NCBI GenBank assembly: GCA_963712835.1
Contig: CAVQJJ010000002.1
Span: forward strand, 124,001-188,000
Direction of reading: 5' to 3'
DNA: 64,000 nt
DNA from: DATARH01 sp963712835
GTDB taxonomy: Bacteria > Pseudomonadota > Alphaproteobacteria > ATCC43930 > CGMCC-115725
Part shown: positions 45,117 to 54,233 of the stretch, piece after piece
How the letters are laid out: every line of letters starts with the position of its first letter
How positions within the stretch are numbered: position 1 is the first letter of the stretch
The notes under the pieces: model-generated
Database searches by the model: none
Seen by the model: only the letters and a program-made list of their open reading frames with translations
What the model was told of the DNA's origin: nothing
Translations under genes and position numbers: made by a program

Positions 45117-46323
45117 TGAGGCTTAGCATTGTAGTGATCAGCGTGCCGACAATCCCGGCGACGGCCAGCCCCATCGTGATCGTGATGATCGGCACGGCGA
45201 GCGCCACGAGGCGCTGCACCGCAAGGCGCACGCGCTCCTCGTGAATATCCGCGGCCTTGAGGCAGAGCGATGCGAGCTGCGCTGCCTCCTCGCCAAGCTG
45301 AACAAGATGGGCCGTTCGCACGGGGAAGACCCCCGCTTCACGCAGAGGCCTTGCCAATCCTCGTCCCGCCTTCGCCTCAAGCGAAGCGCTCTCGACAGCT
45401 TCTTGCGCCGCGAGATTGCCCAGCGCTTCCTTAGCAAGCGCGAGAGCCGGGATCAGCGCGACGCCGTTTTGCAACAGGGTGCCCAGCGTTCGCGTCAACC
45501 GAGCCGCGAGGGTTTCTTGCAAAAGCGGGCCGACAATTGGAAGACGCAGCGACCAACGATCCACCCGCAGCCGCACGGCCGGATAAGCAAGCGCACGTCG
45601 GCTCGCCAAGGCGAGCGCGGCGACGACGATCAACGCCCAGGGCGCACCGGCCCCGACCACGTTGCCCAAGACGACGAGAATTTGCGCAGCTACCGGCAGT
45701 TGCGCTCCTGCCTGTTCAAAGATGGGCTCGAATTGTGGGAGCACATAATCGAGTAGCAGAAAAATCGAGCCGATGGCTGCGATAACCAGAATAACCGGGT
45801 AGAGCATCGAGGCGCGAATGCTCGTTGAAAGCTTCCGTTCGCGCTCTAGCATATCCGCCAGGCGTTCGAGCGTCGGGGGCAGCGTGCCCCCAGCCTCGCC
45901 GGCTCTCACAAGCCCGACATACAGGCGCGTAAAGCTTTGCGGATAGGCGGCGACGGCATCGGCTAACGAACTACCGGCGCGTACTTTATCGCGCACTTCG
46001 CCGAGGATCGTCCTGGCGCGGGAATTCCCAACGTTATCGACAACGAACCGCAGCGCCCTGTCGAGATCCTGGCCTGCGGCGAGCATGATCGACACTTCCC
46101 GGGTGAATTCCGCGACTGCGGTGCGGTCGAGGCAACGCTTCCGACCAAGCTCAAGATGCAGCAGATCCTCAAGTTTCGATCGGTTGCCGGCAGGCTCTGC
46201 ACGCAGGACGATCCGGCCTTGGCGCTGAAGCCGGTCAACAGCCGCCTCGCGGTCGGCGGCTTCTAGCACGCCGCGCGATACGTCTCCGTTTGGGCTGAGT
46301 GCGGACCACTCAAAAGACGGCAT
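45100..46323 (-). CDS. gspF: Type II secretion inner-membrane platform protein GspF
   Basis: 407 residues. Two GspF domains of the expected form: FTREVSIMLAAGQDLDRALRFVVDN in the first, LTRTLGTLLQNGVALIPALALAKEALGN in the second. The membrane segments are near 175-200, 220-245 and 380-400. A short N-terminal cytoplasmic segment, FEWSALSPNGDVSRGVLEAADREAAVDRLQ, is standard. It lies 14 bases after gspE. Confidence 0.95.
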   Translation of the reverse strand: MPSFEWSALSPNGDVSRGVLEAADREAAVDRLQRQGRIVLRAEPAGNRSKLEDLLHLELGRKRCLDRTAVAEFTREVSIMLAAGQDLDRALRFVVDNVGNSRARTILGEVRDKVRAGSSLADAVAAYPQSFTRLYVGLVRAGEAGGTLPPTLERLADMLERERKLSTSIRASMLYPVILVIAAIGSIFLLLDYVLPQFEPIFEQAGAQLPVAAQILVVLGNVVGAGAPWALIVVAALALASRRALAYPAVRLRVDRWSLRLPIVGPLLQETLAARLTRTLGTLLQNGVALIPALALAKEALGNLAAQEAVESASLEAKAGRGLARPLREAGVFPVRTAHLVQLGEEAAQLASLCLKAADIHEERVRLAVQRLVALAVPIITITMGLAVAGIVGTLITTMLSLNDLVG

Positions 46324-46337
46324 AACAAATATCTACG

Positions 46338-48182
46338 TTAATTCTCAGAAATCTCGCTTCGGATGCAGCGAACCACCTCTTCGATCGTGGTGTCCCCCTC
46401 GATCACGGCGATCAGGCCTGCCTCAAAGATTGGCCGTAACCCGCTCTCTGTAGCGGCGCGCTCGATAGCGCTTTGATCCGAGCCGGCAAACATCAGACGG
46501 CTGATCTCAGGATTGGGTAGCAACAATTCCGCTATGGCGCGGCGGCCTCGATATCCCGTTCCGCGGCATTCCACGCATCCAGTTGGGCGATATAGCAACA
46601 GGGGCTGCGATGCGGCCGCAAAGCGCTTCAGATCGAAGCGGTCGATCACTGCATCGGCCGCCGGATCTGTAGCCTTGCAGGCAGGGCAAAGTCGCCGGAC
46701 CAACCGCTGCGCGAGCACGCCCTTCAGCGTCGCAGCGAGCAGATAGTCCTCTACCCCCATGTCGCGCATGCGCGTGACTGTAGCCGCGGCGGAATTGGTA
46801 TGTACCGTCGACAGTACCAGGTGACCGGTGAGTGCTGCTTGCACAGCAATCTGCGCGGTTTCGAGATCACGGATCTCGCCGATCATGATGATATCAGGAT
46901 CCTGCCGCAGAATGGAACGCAGCAGGGTCGCAAAATTAAGCCCGATCTGGGCTCGCACTTGGATCTGGTTGATGCCGGGAAGCTGATATTCGATGGGGTC
47001 TTCCACCGTAATGATCTTGCGCGCCACCGAGTTCAGTCTCAACAGCCCGGTATACAGCGTCGTGGTCTTACCGCTCCCCGTCGGTCCGGTAACGAGAACC
47101 ATCCCGTTTGGTAGGTCAAGCGCGCTTTCGAGCCCTTGTCGAACATCATGCGGCAAACCAAGCTTGCCATAATCGAACTCGACCGCCGTTCGATCAAGCA
47201 CGCGCAGGACGACGCTTTCGCCGTAGAGCGACGGCACGGTCGAGACACGGAAATCGATGTCGTGACCGCGCACGGTCAGCCTGATGCGGCCATCCTGCGG
47301 CAGCCGGCGCTCGGCGATATCGAGCCGGGCCATTATCTTGATGCGCGAAATGACTGCTGCCTGGAGGCGTGCCGGAGGTGGTTCGACCTCGTGCAGCACG
47401 CCGTCGTAGCGGTAGCGAATTCGCAAGCGGTCCTCAAACGGTTCGACATGCACGTCGGAGGCGCGTGTCTCGACCGCGCGAGCGATCAATTGATTGACCA
47501 GACGGATAACGGGTGCCTCGCTGGCGAGGTCCTTCAGGCGCTCGGCATCTTCTTCCGACGGTTCGCCACCCGCGATAACCTCCTCGAGGGGCGTATAGCC
47601 GTCGGTATTCTCGAGATCCGGGTACAACCGATTGAGCGCGGCCTCAAGCTCGATCGGAACGGCAACAGCGATGGAGACCGTTCTGCTCAGTACCGCCTCG
47701 ACTGCCCGCCGCGTAAAATCGTCGAACGGATCGGCCATGGCGACTCTGCAGCAGGCGGCATCCGCCGCTACGGGCAAGGCCTGCGCCTTACGCAGGAATT
47801 TCGGCCTGAGTTTGTCGACTAACAGAGCCTCGGACGGATAGTCGGCAGCGGTGACGAGGGGAGCTCCGAACAATTCGGCCATGATTTGCGCAAGATCACG
47901 ATCGCTCGTGATGCCGAGTTGCGTCAGAACTCGGTCGAGACGTCCGCCCGTGTCGAGTGCTACCCGCTCCGCCCGAGCCAGCGAACGCCGGTCGATAAGC
48001 CCGCGGTCAATCAGCAGCTCACCCAACCGGCGCAGCTGCCCGGATGTCGCATCCTCACTCGAGAACGAGGCGGCAGGCGGCGACACGGTCGCCTGGTCAT
48101 CCGTAGGGTGCTGGAGGGACAACCCATCCAGCCCCGAGATACGGTCTTCGGCAAAGGAGTGTGACGACAAGCGATCCTCCAC
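46338..48182 (-). CDS. gspE: Type II secretion ATPase GspE
   Basis: 614 residues. N-terminal GspE_N domain (LGELLIDRGLIDRRSLARAE...LAQIMAELFGAPLV), then the AAA-like secretion ATPase: ASDVHVEPFEDRLRIRYRYDG, Walker A GPTGSGKTTTLYTG, the Asp box and Walker B (ILRQDPDIIMIGEIRD), His box (GHLVLSTVHTNSA), and the four-Cys zinc finger CPAC/CVEC. It drives pseudopilus assembly from the cytoplasm. First gene of the operon. Confidence 0.96.
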   Translation of the reverse strand: MEDRLSSHSFAEDRISGLDGLSLQHPTDDQATVSPPAASFSSEDATSGQLRRLGELLIDRGLIDRRSLARAERVALDTGGRLDRVLTQLGITSDRDLAQIMAELFGAPLVTAADYPSEALLVDKLRPKFLRKAQALPVAADAACCRVAMADPFDDFTRRAVEAVLSRTVSIAVAVPIELEAALNRLYPDLENTDGYTPLEEVIAGGEPSEEDAERLKDLASEAPVIRLVNQLIARAVETRASDVHVEPFEDRLRIRYRYDGVLHEVEPPPARLQAAVISRIKIMARLDIAERRLPQDGRIRLTVRGHDIDFRVSTVPSLYGESVVLRVLDRTAVEFDYGKLGLPHDVRQGLESALDLPNGMVLVTGPTGSGKTTTLYTGLLRLNSVARKIITVEDPIEYQLPGINQIQVRAQIGLNFATLLRSILRQDPDIIMIGEIRDLETAQIAVQAALTGHLVLSTVHTNSAAATVTRMRDMGVEDYLLAATLKGVLAQRLVRRLCPACKATDPAADAVIDRFDLKRFAAASQPLLLYRPTGCVECRGTGYRGRRAIAELLLPNPEISRLMFAGSDQSAIERAATESGLRPIFEAGLIAVIEGDTTIEEVVRCIRSEISEN

Positions 48183-48194
48183 CGGTCAATTTCG

Positions 48195-48835
48195 TTAATT
48201 CGGGGCCGGCTGCCCCGTTTTCGCGTTAAGAAACAGCGTGCGCTGACCTTCGGCGCCTTGTCCAAAGCGATGATCTCGGTCGAAATCGAACATGTCGTCC
48301 TCGATAAAACGGATCACCGAAGTCTGGCTGGTCACTGTGTGGTCGACGAAGTTGTCCCTGGCCCATGGGAGATCATGAGCAACGGCAGGCGCGGTCCGTA
48401 GCCGCGCCGCCCCTCGATTGTGTTGCCGTTGTTGTCAGCCAAAGAACCCCATTGCCGCACTTCCCAGTCGCGTTGAATTGATCCTCATCCGACGCGTTCG
48501 AGCTAGTGGCGGCCGACGAATTGGCGATCGGGCCCATTTGGCGATCGTACCAGCCGTCCGAGTTGTCGTACATGATGATAATCGCGGCCGTTCCCCAGAA
48601 CCGCGTTCCCATGATGGCATTGACGGTATTGACCAGGAATTGCTGTTCCAAAAGCCGATCGGAATATCCAGCATGCCTGTCCTGGAAACCGCGCGCCCTA
48701 AGAATGCTGACCGCAGGCAATTGCCGGCGGCTAGCGCATCGAAGAAGTCGTGGAGGGAGCATAATGGTTGTTGGTCGCGCTCTTCGGATTGGGATTGGCG
48801 ATATCCCGCTCGGTGGGACCGCCGCGTGGCCCAAA
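48195..48835 (-). pseudogene. Phosphoesterase (phospholipase C / acid phosphatase, PF04185) C-terminal part, frameshifted
   Basis: Across frames the sense reads PRGGPTERDIANPNPKSATNN, FFDALAAGN, GFQDRHAGYSDRLLEQQFLV, IIIMYDNSDGWYDRQMGPIANSS, then FDFDRDHRFGQGAEGQRTLF ending at a TAA at 48195-48197. These are the C-terminal motifs of the bacterial phosphoesterase family, whose members are often exported by type II secretion. At least four indels disrupt it and the N-terminal half is missing. It lies between gspE and the beta-propeller gene. Confidence 0.75.
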
Positions 48836-48868
48836 AGGAGGCGGACGCGCGGCTAATCGCGCGTCCGC
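48834..48868 (-). terminator. Strong hairpin terminator after the beta-propeller gene
   Basis: GCGGACGCGCG (48841-48851) and its exact complement (48858-48868) form an 11-bp stem with a 6-base loop. Reading on the minus strand it lies 15 bases after the stop at 48884 and is followed by CTCCTTTT, a short T-run. Confidence 0.7.
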
Positions 48869-48883
48869 TCCAGGCGTTACACG

Positions 48884-50134
48884 TTAGTGGAATTTACCTC
48901 CATCACGATCCGCCATCTGGTCGTCGTGCCCGGCGGTGAAGACCGCTATGCAACCTTGAGGGTCAGACCCGCCAGCTTGCGAACAGACCGTAAGTCCGGC
49001 GGTGGCCGGGATCGGCACGTAGACCTGATTGAAGACGGGATCAGCCGCCACCGAGTGCGCCGTGCCGTGCGGGCTCGACGTGGTGTTCGGCAAGCCGGTC
49101 GGCACATTTTGGTCTGCCTTGACCCCTTCCTTGCCATCCGTGTCTATGACGCCCAACGTTTGCGGATTGGCGCCGCCCGACAAGGCGAGGAAGTACTGGC
49201 TGTCGCCATCGTTGAACCAGACCTCATCGGCGCCGTCTTCGTTCGCGACAGTCGCGACGACGTGGCCGTCTCGATCGTCGATGACCACGGTCGACGGTAC
49301 TGTCTTGTTGGGATCGTTGCAGCCGAGCAGTATTTGATGATCCGGCCCGATTGCCATGCCTTGCGGGCCCGCGCATTTGCTGATTGGGATGCTGTAGACC
49401 GCCTCGATTTGCATCGTGTCCGGTGAGATCGTCACGACGGCGCCAGGCTGGGTGTCGTTACCGGGCCCGTTCACCTCGGGAATGTTGACGTAGAATTTCC
49501 CCGTACGCCGATCCCATTGGCACTGCTCGATGCCGTTGGTGGCGGCGGGGCTGGCGATCGTTCCACCAGGCGCCACCGTGCCATTCATCGTGATCCGCTT
49601 CAGCAGGCTGTAATTCTCAGTCGAGATGATAGAGATGAATGGGAACGGGGACTCCGCGTCGTTTGCCACCAGCACTTCCTTATCGCGCGGGTCAACGCAG
49701 AGCTCATCCGCCCGGTTGACGCCGCCGGTAGAGATTACGTGCGTGGTCTTTTGCGAAAACAGGTCGATGACCTTGACCTGGCTCGGTCCGTCTCCGGCCC
49801 AAACCTCACGATGGCCCACCGTGATCACGCCGTCGGGCCCGGCGTTGTTGTTGCTCGGTGTCGCGCCGGCGAAGGACGATGTCAACTGCACCAGCACCGA
49901 ATTGGTGGTGGTGTCGATGACGTCGACGGATTTGTTTGTCCGATCGGCCAACAGGTAGAGGCCAATTACCGGATCGACGTAGCTGATGTCGAAGGATGTT
50001 ACCTTGTTGCCTCCCGGCAGCGTGACCGCCGTTCTTGCCGAGAACACCTCATCGGCCGAGGCGGCAGTGCCGATAACAAGCGAAGCCGCGGCGACGAGGC
50101 ACGCGCATACCAATGCTAATTTTCGCGCAGACAT
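48884..50134 (-). CDS. Secreted beta-propeller (YncE/WD40-like) protein
   Basis: 416 residues. Signal peptide 1-28 (LALVCACLVAAASLVIGTAASA). The mature part is repeat-rich: GLYLLADRTNKSVDVIDTTTNS, GDGPSQVKVIDLFSQKTTHVIST, DKEVLVANDAESPFPFISIIST, GDSQYFLALSGGANPQTLGVID, the pattern of YncE-like seven-bladed propellers. Several Cys pairs suggest disulfides. No active site is seen. Its location beside the type II secretion operon makes it a candidate substrate, but this is inference. It ends at a clear hairpin terminator. Confidence 0.8.
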   Translation of the reverse strand: MSARKLALVCACLVAAASLVIGTAASADEVFSARTAVTLPGGNKVTSFDISYVDPVIGLYLLADRTNKSVDVIDTTTNSVLVQLTSSFAGATPSNNNAGPDGVITVGHREVWAGDGPSQVKVIDLFSQKTTHVISTGGVNRADELCVDPRDKEVLVANDAESPFPFISIISTENYSLLKRITMNGTVAPGGTIASPAATNGIEQCQWDRRTGKFYVNIPEVNGPGNDTQPGAVVTISPDTMQIEAVYSIPISKCAGPQGMAIGPDHQILLGCNDPNKTVPSTVVIDDRDGHVVATVANEDGADEVWFNDGDSQYFLALSGGANPQTLGVIDTDGKEGVKADQNVPTGLPNTTSSPHGTAHSVAADPVFNQVYVPIPATAGLTVCSQAGGSDPQGCIAVFTAGHDDQMADRDGGKFH

Positions 50135-50591
50135 GTGATCCTCCCTTCCCTATGGCCACACGTTTGGACCGACGCCGTCTTCAAGATGGCGCCTGGGCAA
50201 GCCTGAGCCGTGCGCGCAACGATAGAAACGGCACGCGATTCTAAGTAACTGAAAGATATGATGCTCAGGCGAACTAGGGCCGAATTATACACCGTGAAGT
50301 GACGGTCGCGTGACCAAATGTCGCAACGTTACAAAATTTTACAGATCATTACCCGAGAGTTACACAACTGCAGCATATCAATTTCATTATTGATTTGATT
50401 TAATCGAGGATTGCTTCAAATAGGACGTTTGGCACATATTCGTTGAGATTCGGACCGTTCACATGTAGGTTTTGTGGGCGACTCTGAAGCTAAGCTTTTG
50501 TTGCGTCAGTGGTGGCGGCGGGAAAGCAATCTCTGCATCGACACGCCCTGTAGTCGTGGTGGCTCGGTGCCGCTGTTGCTGCTTCAGCGAT
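50135..50591. other. AT-rich intergenic region, no gene seen
   Basis: About 450 bases; the part at 50220-50460 is markedly more AT-rich than its surroundings, with runs such as TTATTGATTTGATTTAATC. It probably contains the promoter of the beta-propeller gene. No reading frame here is convincing. Confidence 0.5.
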
Positions 50592-51275
50592 ATGCCTTTC
50601 GACGGTCGCGCGAACGGCAGAGCCGCTGTCTTCGCGCGAGTTCGTTTGCGCCAAACCATCAAGCAAGCGGCCTCGGCGAGAGGTCTCCCAGCCGGCTTTC
50701 TGGCGCGGCTGTTGCGGATTGCAAGCCGATTTCACGCCTCCGCGACGGGCGCTAGGAATTGCCCAATTCATGCCGCAAACTGCCGCCCGGCAAGGGCTTG
50801 CCGATCCATGGGATCCGCTAAAGGCGATTGCTGAAGCCGCCCTCTTCCTCGCGAATTTGAGGGCGCGCTTCGGTAACCTCGGTCTCGCGGCGGCCGCCTA
50901 CAACGCCGGGGCTGAGCGGGTCGCCGCGTGGCTGGGGGGAGGGACATCCCTTCCCCACGAGACGCAGCTTTATGTGCTGAATACAACGGGACGACGCGAA
51001 GATTGGGCGCTCCTGCCAAGCTCAGTGTCGGGCTCAGTGTCGGGGGCTTACGACACGGCGCTGTCGAGGTTCGACTGCCTGAACGCCGGCATCAAGGACC
51101 TGCCAAGAGATGCTGGGAGCCCCGCGAACAATGGCAAATTCAGCTCGCCGCGGACCTCGCCAGAGCGATCGACCTCTTCAATGCGTCCAATGAGAAGAGC
51201 GCAGGATTGAGTTCGGGGATCGTGCCAGGTCCAACGTTATTCGGAGAAGCGGCGCGCCGCGAATTCGCTTGGTGA
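50592..51275 (+). pseudogene. Lytic transglycosylase (SLT domain), frameshifted and catalytically altered
   Basis: Three frames carry consecutive pieces: RQTIKQAASARGLPAGFLARLLRIASRF; LGIAQFMPQTAARQGLADPWDPLKAIAEAA through NLGLAAAAYNAGAERVAAWLGG and LPHETQLYVLNTTGR; and finally EQWQIQLAADLARAIDLFN. The layout is that of soluble SLT transglycosylases. The catalytic Glu of the usual E-S-R-F motif is Ala here (IASRF, codon GCA), in addition to the frame changes near 50735 and 51010. No signal peptide is attached. Confidence 0.78.
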
Positions 51276-51421
51276 GGCGCTCCGCTCGGGCGGCGCTAGC
51301 TGCGAGGCATTCGATCCCTGACATTCTCGGCGGAGGGTTGCCGAACTGGGCTTCATTGGTAACTGGCTGCTAGGCGCCGCGGCGAAGTTGCCCCGATGAC
51401 GGTTCGCCAGTCGACGACCGA

Positions 51422-51685
51422 TCACACCGGGGGTAGGGTGCAGGCGAACTCCATACTGTCAGTTATGAACATAACCCGGGTCTCCTGGGCAACGAGGTTG
51501 TATTGACCGCACCAAGCGTTCGCCGTGTTCAATGCCCCTGTGTTCGTGAAAGTCGTCACTCGGGAGATCGTTCCTCCGCGCTGATCTCCCGCGATGATGG
51601 AAGAACCAGCGACTTGGGCGGCGAGGGTGCAGCCGCCGAGGCTAAGCGCCGCGATAATACAAAGGGTGAACCGTGATGGAGGCAT
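51422..51685 (-). CDS. Small lipoprotein, 87 residues
   Basis: Signal peptide with lipobox LGGC (FTLCIIAALSLGGCTLAAQVAG), then a short domain with TFTNTGALNTANAWCGQYNLVAQETRVMFITDSMEFACTL containing two Cys that could pair. No family recognised. Isolated on the minus strand. Confidence 0.65.
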   Translation of the reverse strand: MPPSRFTLCIIAALSLGGCTLAAQVAGSSIIAGDQRGGTISRVTTFTNTGALNTANAWCGQYNLVAQETRVMFITDSMEFACTLPPV

Positions 51686-51992
51686 CGGAGAAACTCCCCA
51701 AATTTCTCATCAGTTGCCATAGCATCCGTCATAACTCCGCCGGCTCCAACTATTGTTCTAGCGCCCTGTACATAACGTAGGCGCCCAAGAGGAGAGGATT
51801 TTGGCGACAGCGCAAAATAAGTCCAAATAGTGGCCGAGGCTAGGCATCGAACCCCCGCGAATGCAGCGCTTGCCGAACGAGGTCACGGCCCTCGGCAATG
51901 GCTGATTGATTCCAGAGGCTGCGATCCTGCTCCTCCAAGGAATAAGATCGCCCTCAGGCGTGACCCGCGTTGAACACTGGGAATCCTGAAGG

Positions 51993-52850
51993 TCAAATTC
52001 CAAAACGCCGTTGGCGCGATTGATAGCTTCGGATCGCCCGAAGAAAGTCGATTTTGCGGAACGCCGGCCAATGCACGTCGGTGAAATAGAACTCGCTGTG
52101 CGCACTTTGCCATAGCATGAATCCGGAGAGGCGAACCTCGCCGCTGGTCCGGATGATGAGGTCCGGATCGGGTAGCCCGGCGGTGTAGAGATACCGGCCA
52201 ATGGCCGCAGACGTCAGCGCTGCTATCGCTTCGCTGAGGCTCCGCTCAGCCCTGAGGCTATCGTTGAGCAACTCGGTGACGGCGTCGGTAATCTCTTGGC
52301 GACCGCCATACCCCACGGCAATGCTCAACATCATGCCATCGTAGCCCGCGGTCGCTGTTTCCGCCGTTCGAATCGCTGCCCGGACGGACTCGGGAACGAG
52401 GCTCAGCTTCCCGATCGCGCGGACCCGAATGCGGCGGTCATGGATACGCGCATCTAGCGCGAGGGCCGACATCTTCGCCTCGATCGCCGCGAGGATGCCG
52501 GACACCTCTTCGCCTGAACGGCGGAGATTTTCGGGTGAGAACACCCAGAGCGTGACCATCGAAATCTGGATTTCCGCGCACCAATCGAGCACGTCATCGA
52601 GCTTTTGCGCGCCGATATCGTAGACGGCGCGTGGGTTGGTGATGCCAATCTTGCGCGCGTGCCGACGGTTACCGTCGAGGATGATGCCGATATGCCGCGG
52701 CAAGGAATTGGCACAAACGGCGGCCGCGAGCCTCGTCTCATAAAGGCGATAGAGCGGCCGCAGAAGAACGGGCAAGAATTTTCGGCCGTAGCGTCTCCGT
52801 GCGGCCGTGGATGCAGTTTCGCGTACCGCGGAAATTATCGAATTTTGCAT
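51993..52850 (-). CDS. Cis-prenyltransferase (UppS-like), probably an accessory copy
   Basis: 285 residues. Diagnostic motifs: HIGIILDGNRRHARKIG (P-loop Asp and Arg pair), LWVFSPENLRRSGEEV, AVGYGGRQEITDAV, and LIIRTSGEVRLSGFMLWQSAHSEFYFTDVHWPAF for pyrophosphate binding. These enzymes add isopentenyl units in cis to make undecaprenyl or shorter polyprenyl diphosphates. The DGNRRHA variant and the lack of a neighbouring cdsA or dxr suggest that this is not the main cell-wall enzyme. ATG 52850 is the first start. Confidence 0.87.
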   Translation of the reverse strand: MQNSIISAVRETASTAARRRYGRKFLPVLLRPLYRLYETRLAAAVCANSLPRHIGIILDGNRRHARKIGITNPRAVYDIGAQKLDDVLDWCAEIQISMVTLWVFSPENLRRSGEEVSGILAAIEAKMSALALDARIHDRRIRVRAIGKLSLVPESVRAAIRTAETATAGYDGMMLSIAVGYGGRQEITDAVTELLNDSLRAERSLSEAIAALTSAAIGRYLYTAGLPDPDLIIRTSGEVRLSGFMLWQSAHSEFYFTDVHWPAFRKIDFLRAIRSYQSRQRRFGI

Positions 52851-52929
52851 AATCGGTCGAAGGCGGGGAGGGTCATCTTTGCTGAAGGATTACGGCCATG
52901 CGGAGGCGAACTGATGCCCTCGACCAGGA

Positions 52930-53256
52930 TCAAGGGGCGCAGAACCCCGCGAGCACGTGGAGAAGAAGACCAAACAGAAGAGGCGGAACCAAAGGCGGGA
53001 GGAAGGCGGTCGAGAATACCTCGATCAGTTCCTGCCCCATCTTGCCGTCGCGGGACTCGCAGAAGAAGACGCTGGCGATCCAAAGCGCGGATAAAATCAG
53101 CCAGGGCCAGAGGAGCGGGATGCCCTTCGCCGCGGAAGAGGCCGATCTCGTTCCGAAGGCTCTGTACGGCCGGGTCGCGGAGCCCCTCGATGTGGCGCAC
53201 TCGCCGGCACTTGGGTGCCAACACTTGGCTCGCTCATGCCCCATCCTCCCGGTCAA
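52930..53256 (-). CDS. Possible small membrane protein
   Basis: The last 62 residues look real: two membrane helices, LLWPWLILSALWIASVFF and FLPPLVPPLLFGLLLHVLAGF, joined by the loop CESRDGKMGQELIEVFST. The first 45 residues (from ATG 53256) are poor in hydrophobic pattern and rich in Ser/Arg/Cys, while another frame of the same stretch looks more protein-like (HIEGLRDPAVQSLRNEIGLF). So the start is uncertain or the gene carries an indel near 53120. Confidence 0.4.
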   Translation of the reverse strand: MTGRMGHERAKCWHPSAGECATSRGSATRPYRAFGTRSASSAAKGIPLLWPWLILSALWIASVFFCESRDGKMGQELIEVFSTAFLPPLVPPLLFGLLLHVLAGFCAP

Positions 53257-54233
53257 AACGTGAACTGGATCGAGGCGTAGTAGGAGAAAGCGTTTGTCGT
53301 GCTCCGGTTCTGGATGCCCTGCCCGGCGGAGACCATGAGGTGATAGTGCTCGCTGAGGTCGTATACCAAGCCGAGGTCGAAGCCGGTCTGGTCTTTGCCG
53401 CCGACGGTGGCTGCGGTTTGATGAAAGAGCTCAGCGCCAAGTGACAGGTCTTTTGCGATCGGCCGCTGCACGGCCCAGCCGAAATACCAGTAGCCGCGAT
53501 TGCCGGGACCCGGGTTGATCCAATATCCGCCGCCGGCGAAGCTGGTCCAAGCCCCAAAGCTCTTTTGCAGCCACAGCGGCAGGAACGCATGCGTGCGGCC
53601 CGTCCCGAGGTTCCGCGCCACATTGCCGGTGGGGAAATCCACGGCGGGGTAGATAGCCGCCTGCGGGCGCCAACCCTCGTCGTCTTCTGTCAAAAAGCGG
53701 TACTTGAACCCGAATTCCGTATCGCCGTAACCGGCAACAAGGCCCGTTCCGTCCGGCTTGTCGAAAGCGATTGGAAAAGCGGCATGCAACTGGAGCTCAG
53801 GTGCCGCCCCAAAATTTGCGTCGATGCCAGAGAGGGTGCCGGCGGTATCGCCAGTAACACGCGTCGCGGCCGAGAATTCGAAGATTTCCCAATGGCCGAC
53901 TTCGACGGGCTCGGGGTCATCGGTCCGAAAGGGGGGACCCGCTGCGGCCGGGGAACATGAGAGGACCACCAACATCAGCCCAAGCCCGGCCAGGACGGGC
54001 GGCGTAGCGCAAATACGCTCGATCGCGCAACGCCACTCCGACGCGTGGGAACAGGCCTGCCATCTCGACCGTTTTGTGCCGCGTCGTGAAGCGATCCATG
54101 TTTTGGAGGGTGGGATGCGGGTGCTCAAGGCGAGCTTGGTGGCCGCGGCGGCGCTTGTTGTCGCGAATTTCGGATCGCCAGCCTCGGCGGATAATCTGAA
54201 GTCAGTCGTGCGTACGCTCAATGCGATCGTCAA
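53253..54233 (-). CDS. Outer-membrane beta-barrel-like protein (MetA-pathway/transporter type), start unresolved
   Basis: The recognisable protein is about 250 residues: signal peptide PPVLAGLGLMLVVLSCSPAAA, mature start GPPFRTDDPEPVEVGHWEIFEFSAATR, then amphipathic strands (ELQLHAAFPIAFDK, GYGDTEFGFKYRFL, ...) and a terminal Phe (SYYASIQFTF), typical of outer-membrane channels. No good start codon lies just before the signal peptide; the only ATG is at 54233, which would overlap the divergent gene at 54115 by 119 bases and add about 70 unlikely residues. A lost start or an indel near 54030 is possible. Confidence 0.7.
   Translation of the reverse strand: MTIALSVRTTDFRLSAEAGDPKFATTSAAAATKLALSTRIPPSKTWIASRRGTKRSRWQACSHASEWRCAIERICATPPVLAGLGLMLVVLSCSPAAAGPPFRTDDPEPVEVGHWEIFEFSAATRVTGDTAGTLSGIDANFGAAPELQLHAAFPIAFDKPDGTGLVAGYGDTEFGFKYRFLTEDDEGWRPQAAIYPAVDFPTGNVARNLGTGRTHAFLPLWLQKSFGAWTSFAGGGYWINPGPGNRGYWYFGWAVQRPIAKDLSLGAELFHQTAATVGGKDQTGFDLGLVYDLSEHYHLMVSAGQGIQNRSTTNAFSYYASIQFTF

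Noticed and set aside
51758..52201. 147-codon minus-strand frame overlapping the 3' end of the prenyltransferase gene
   Set aside because: Out of frame with a clear family member and with no motif of its own.
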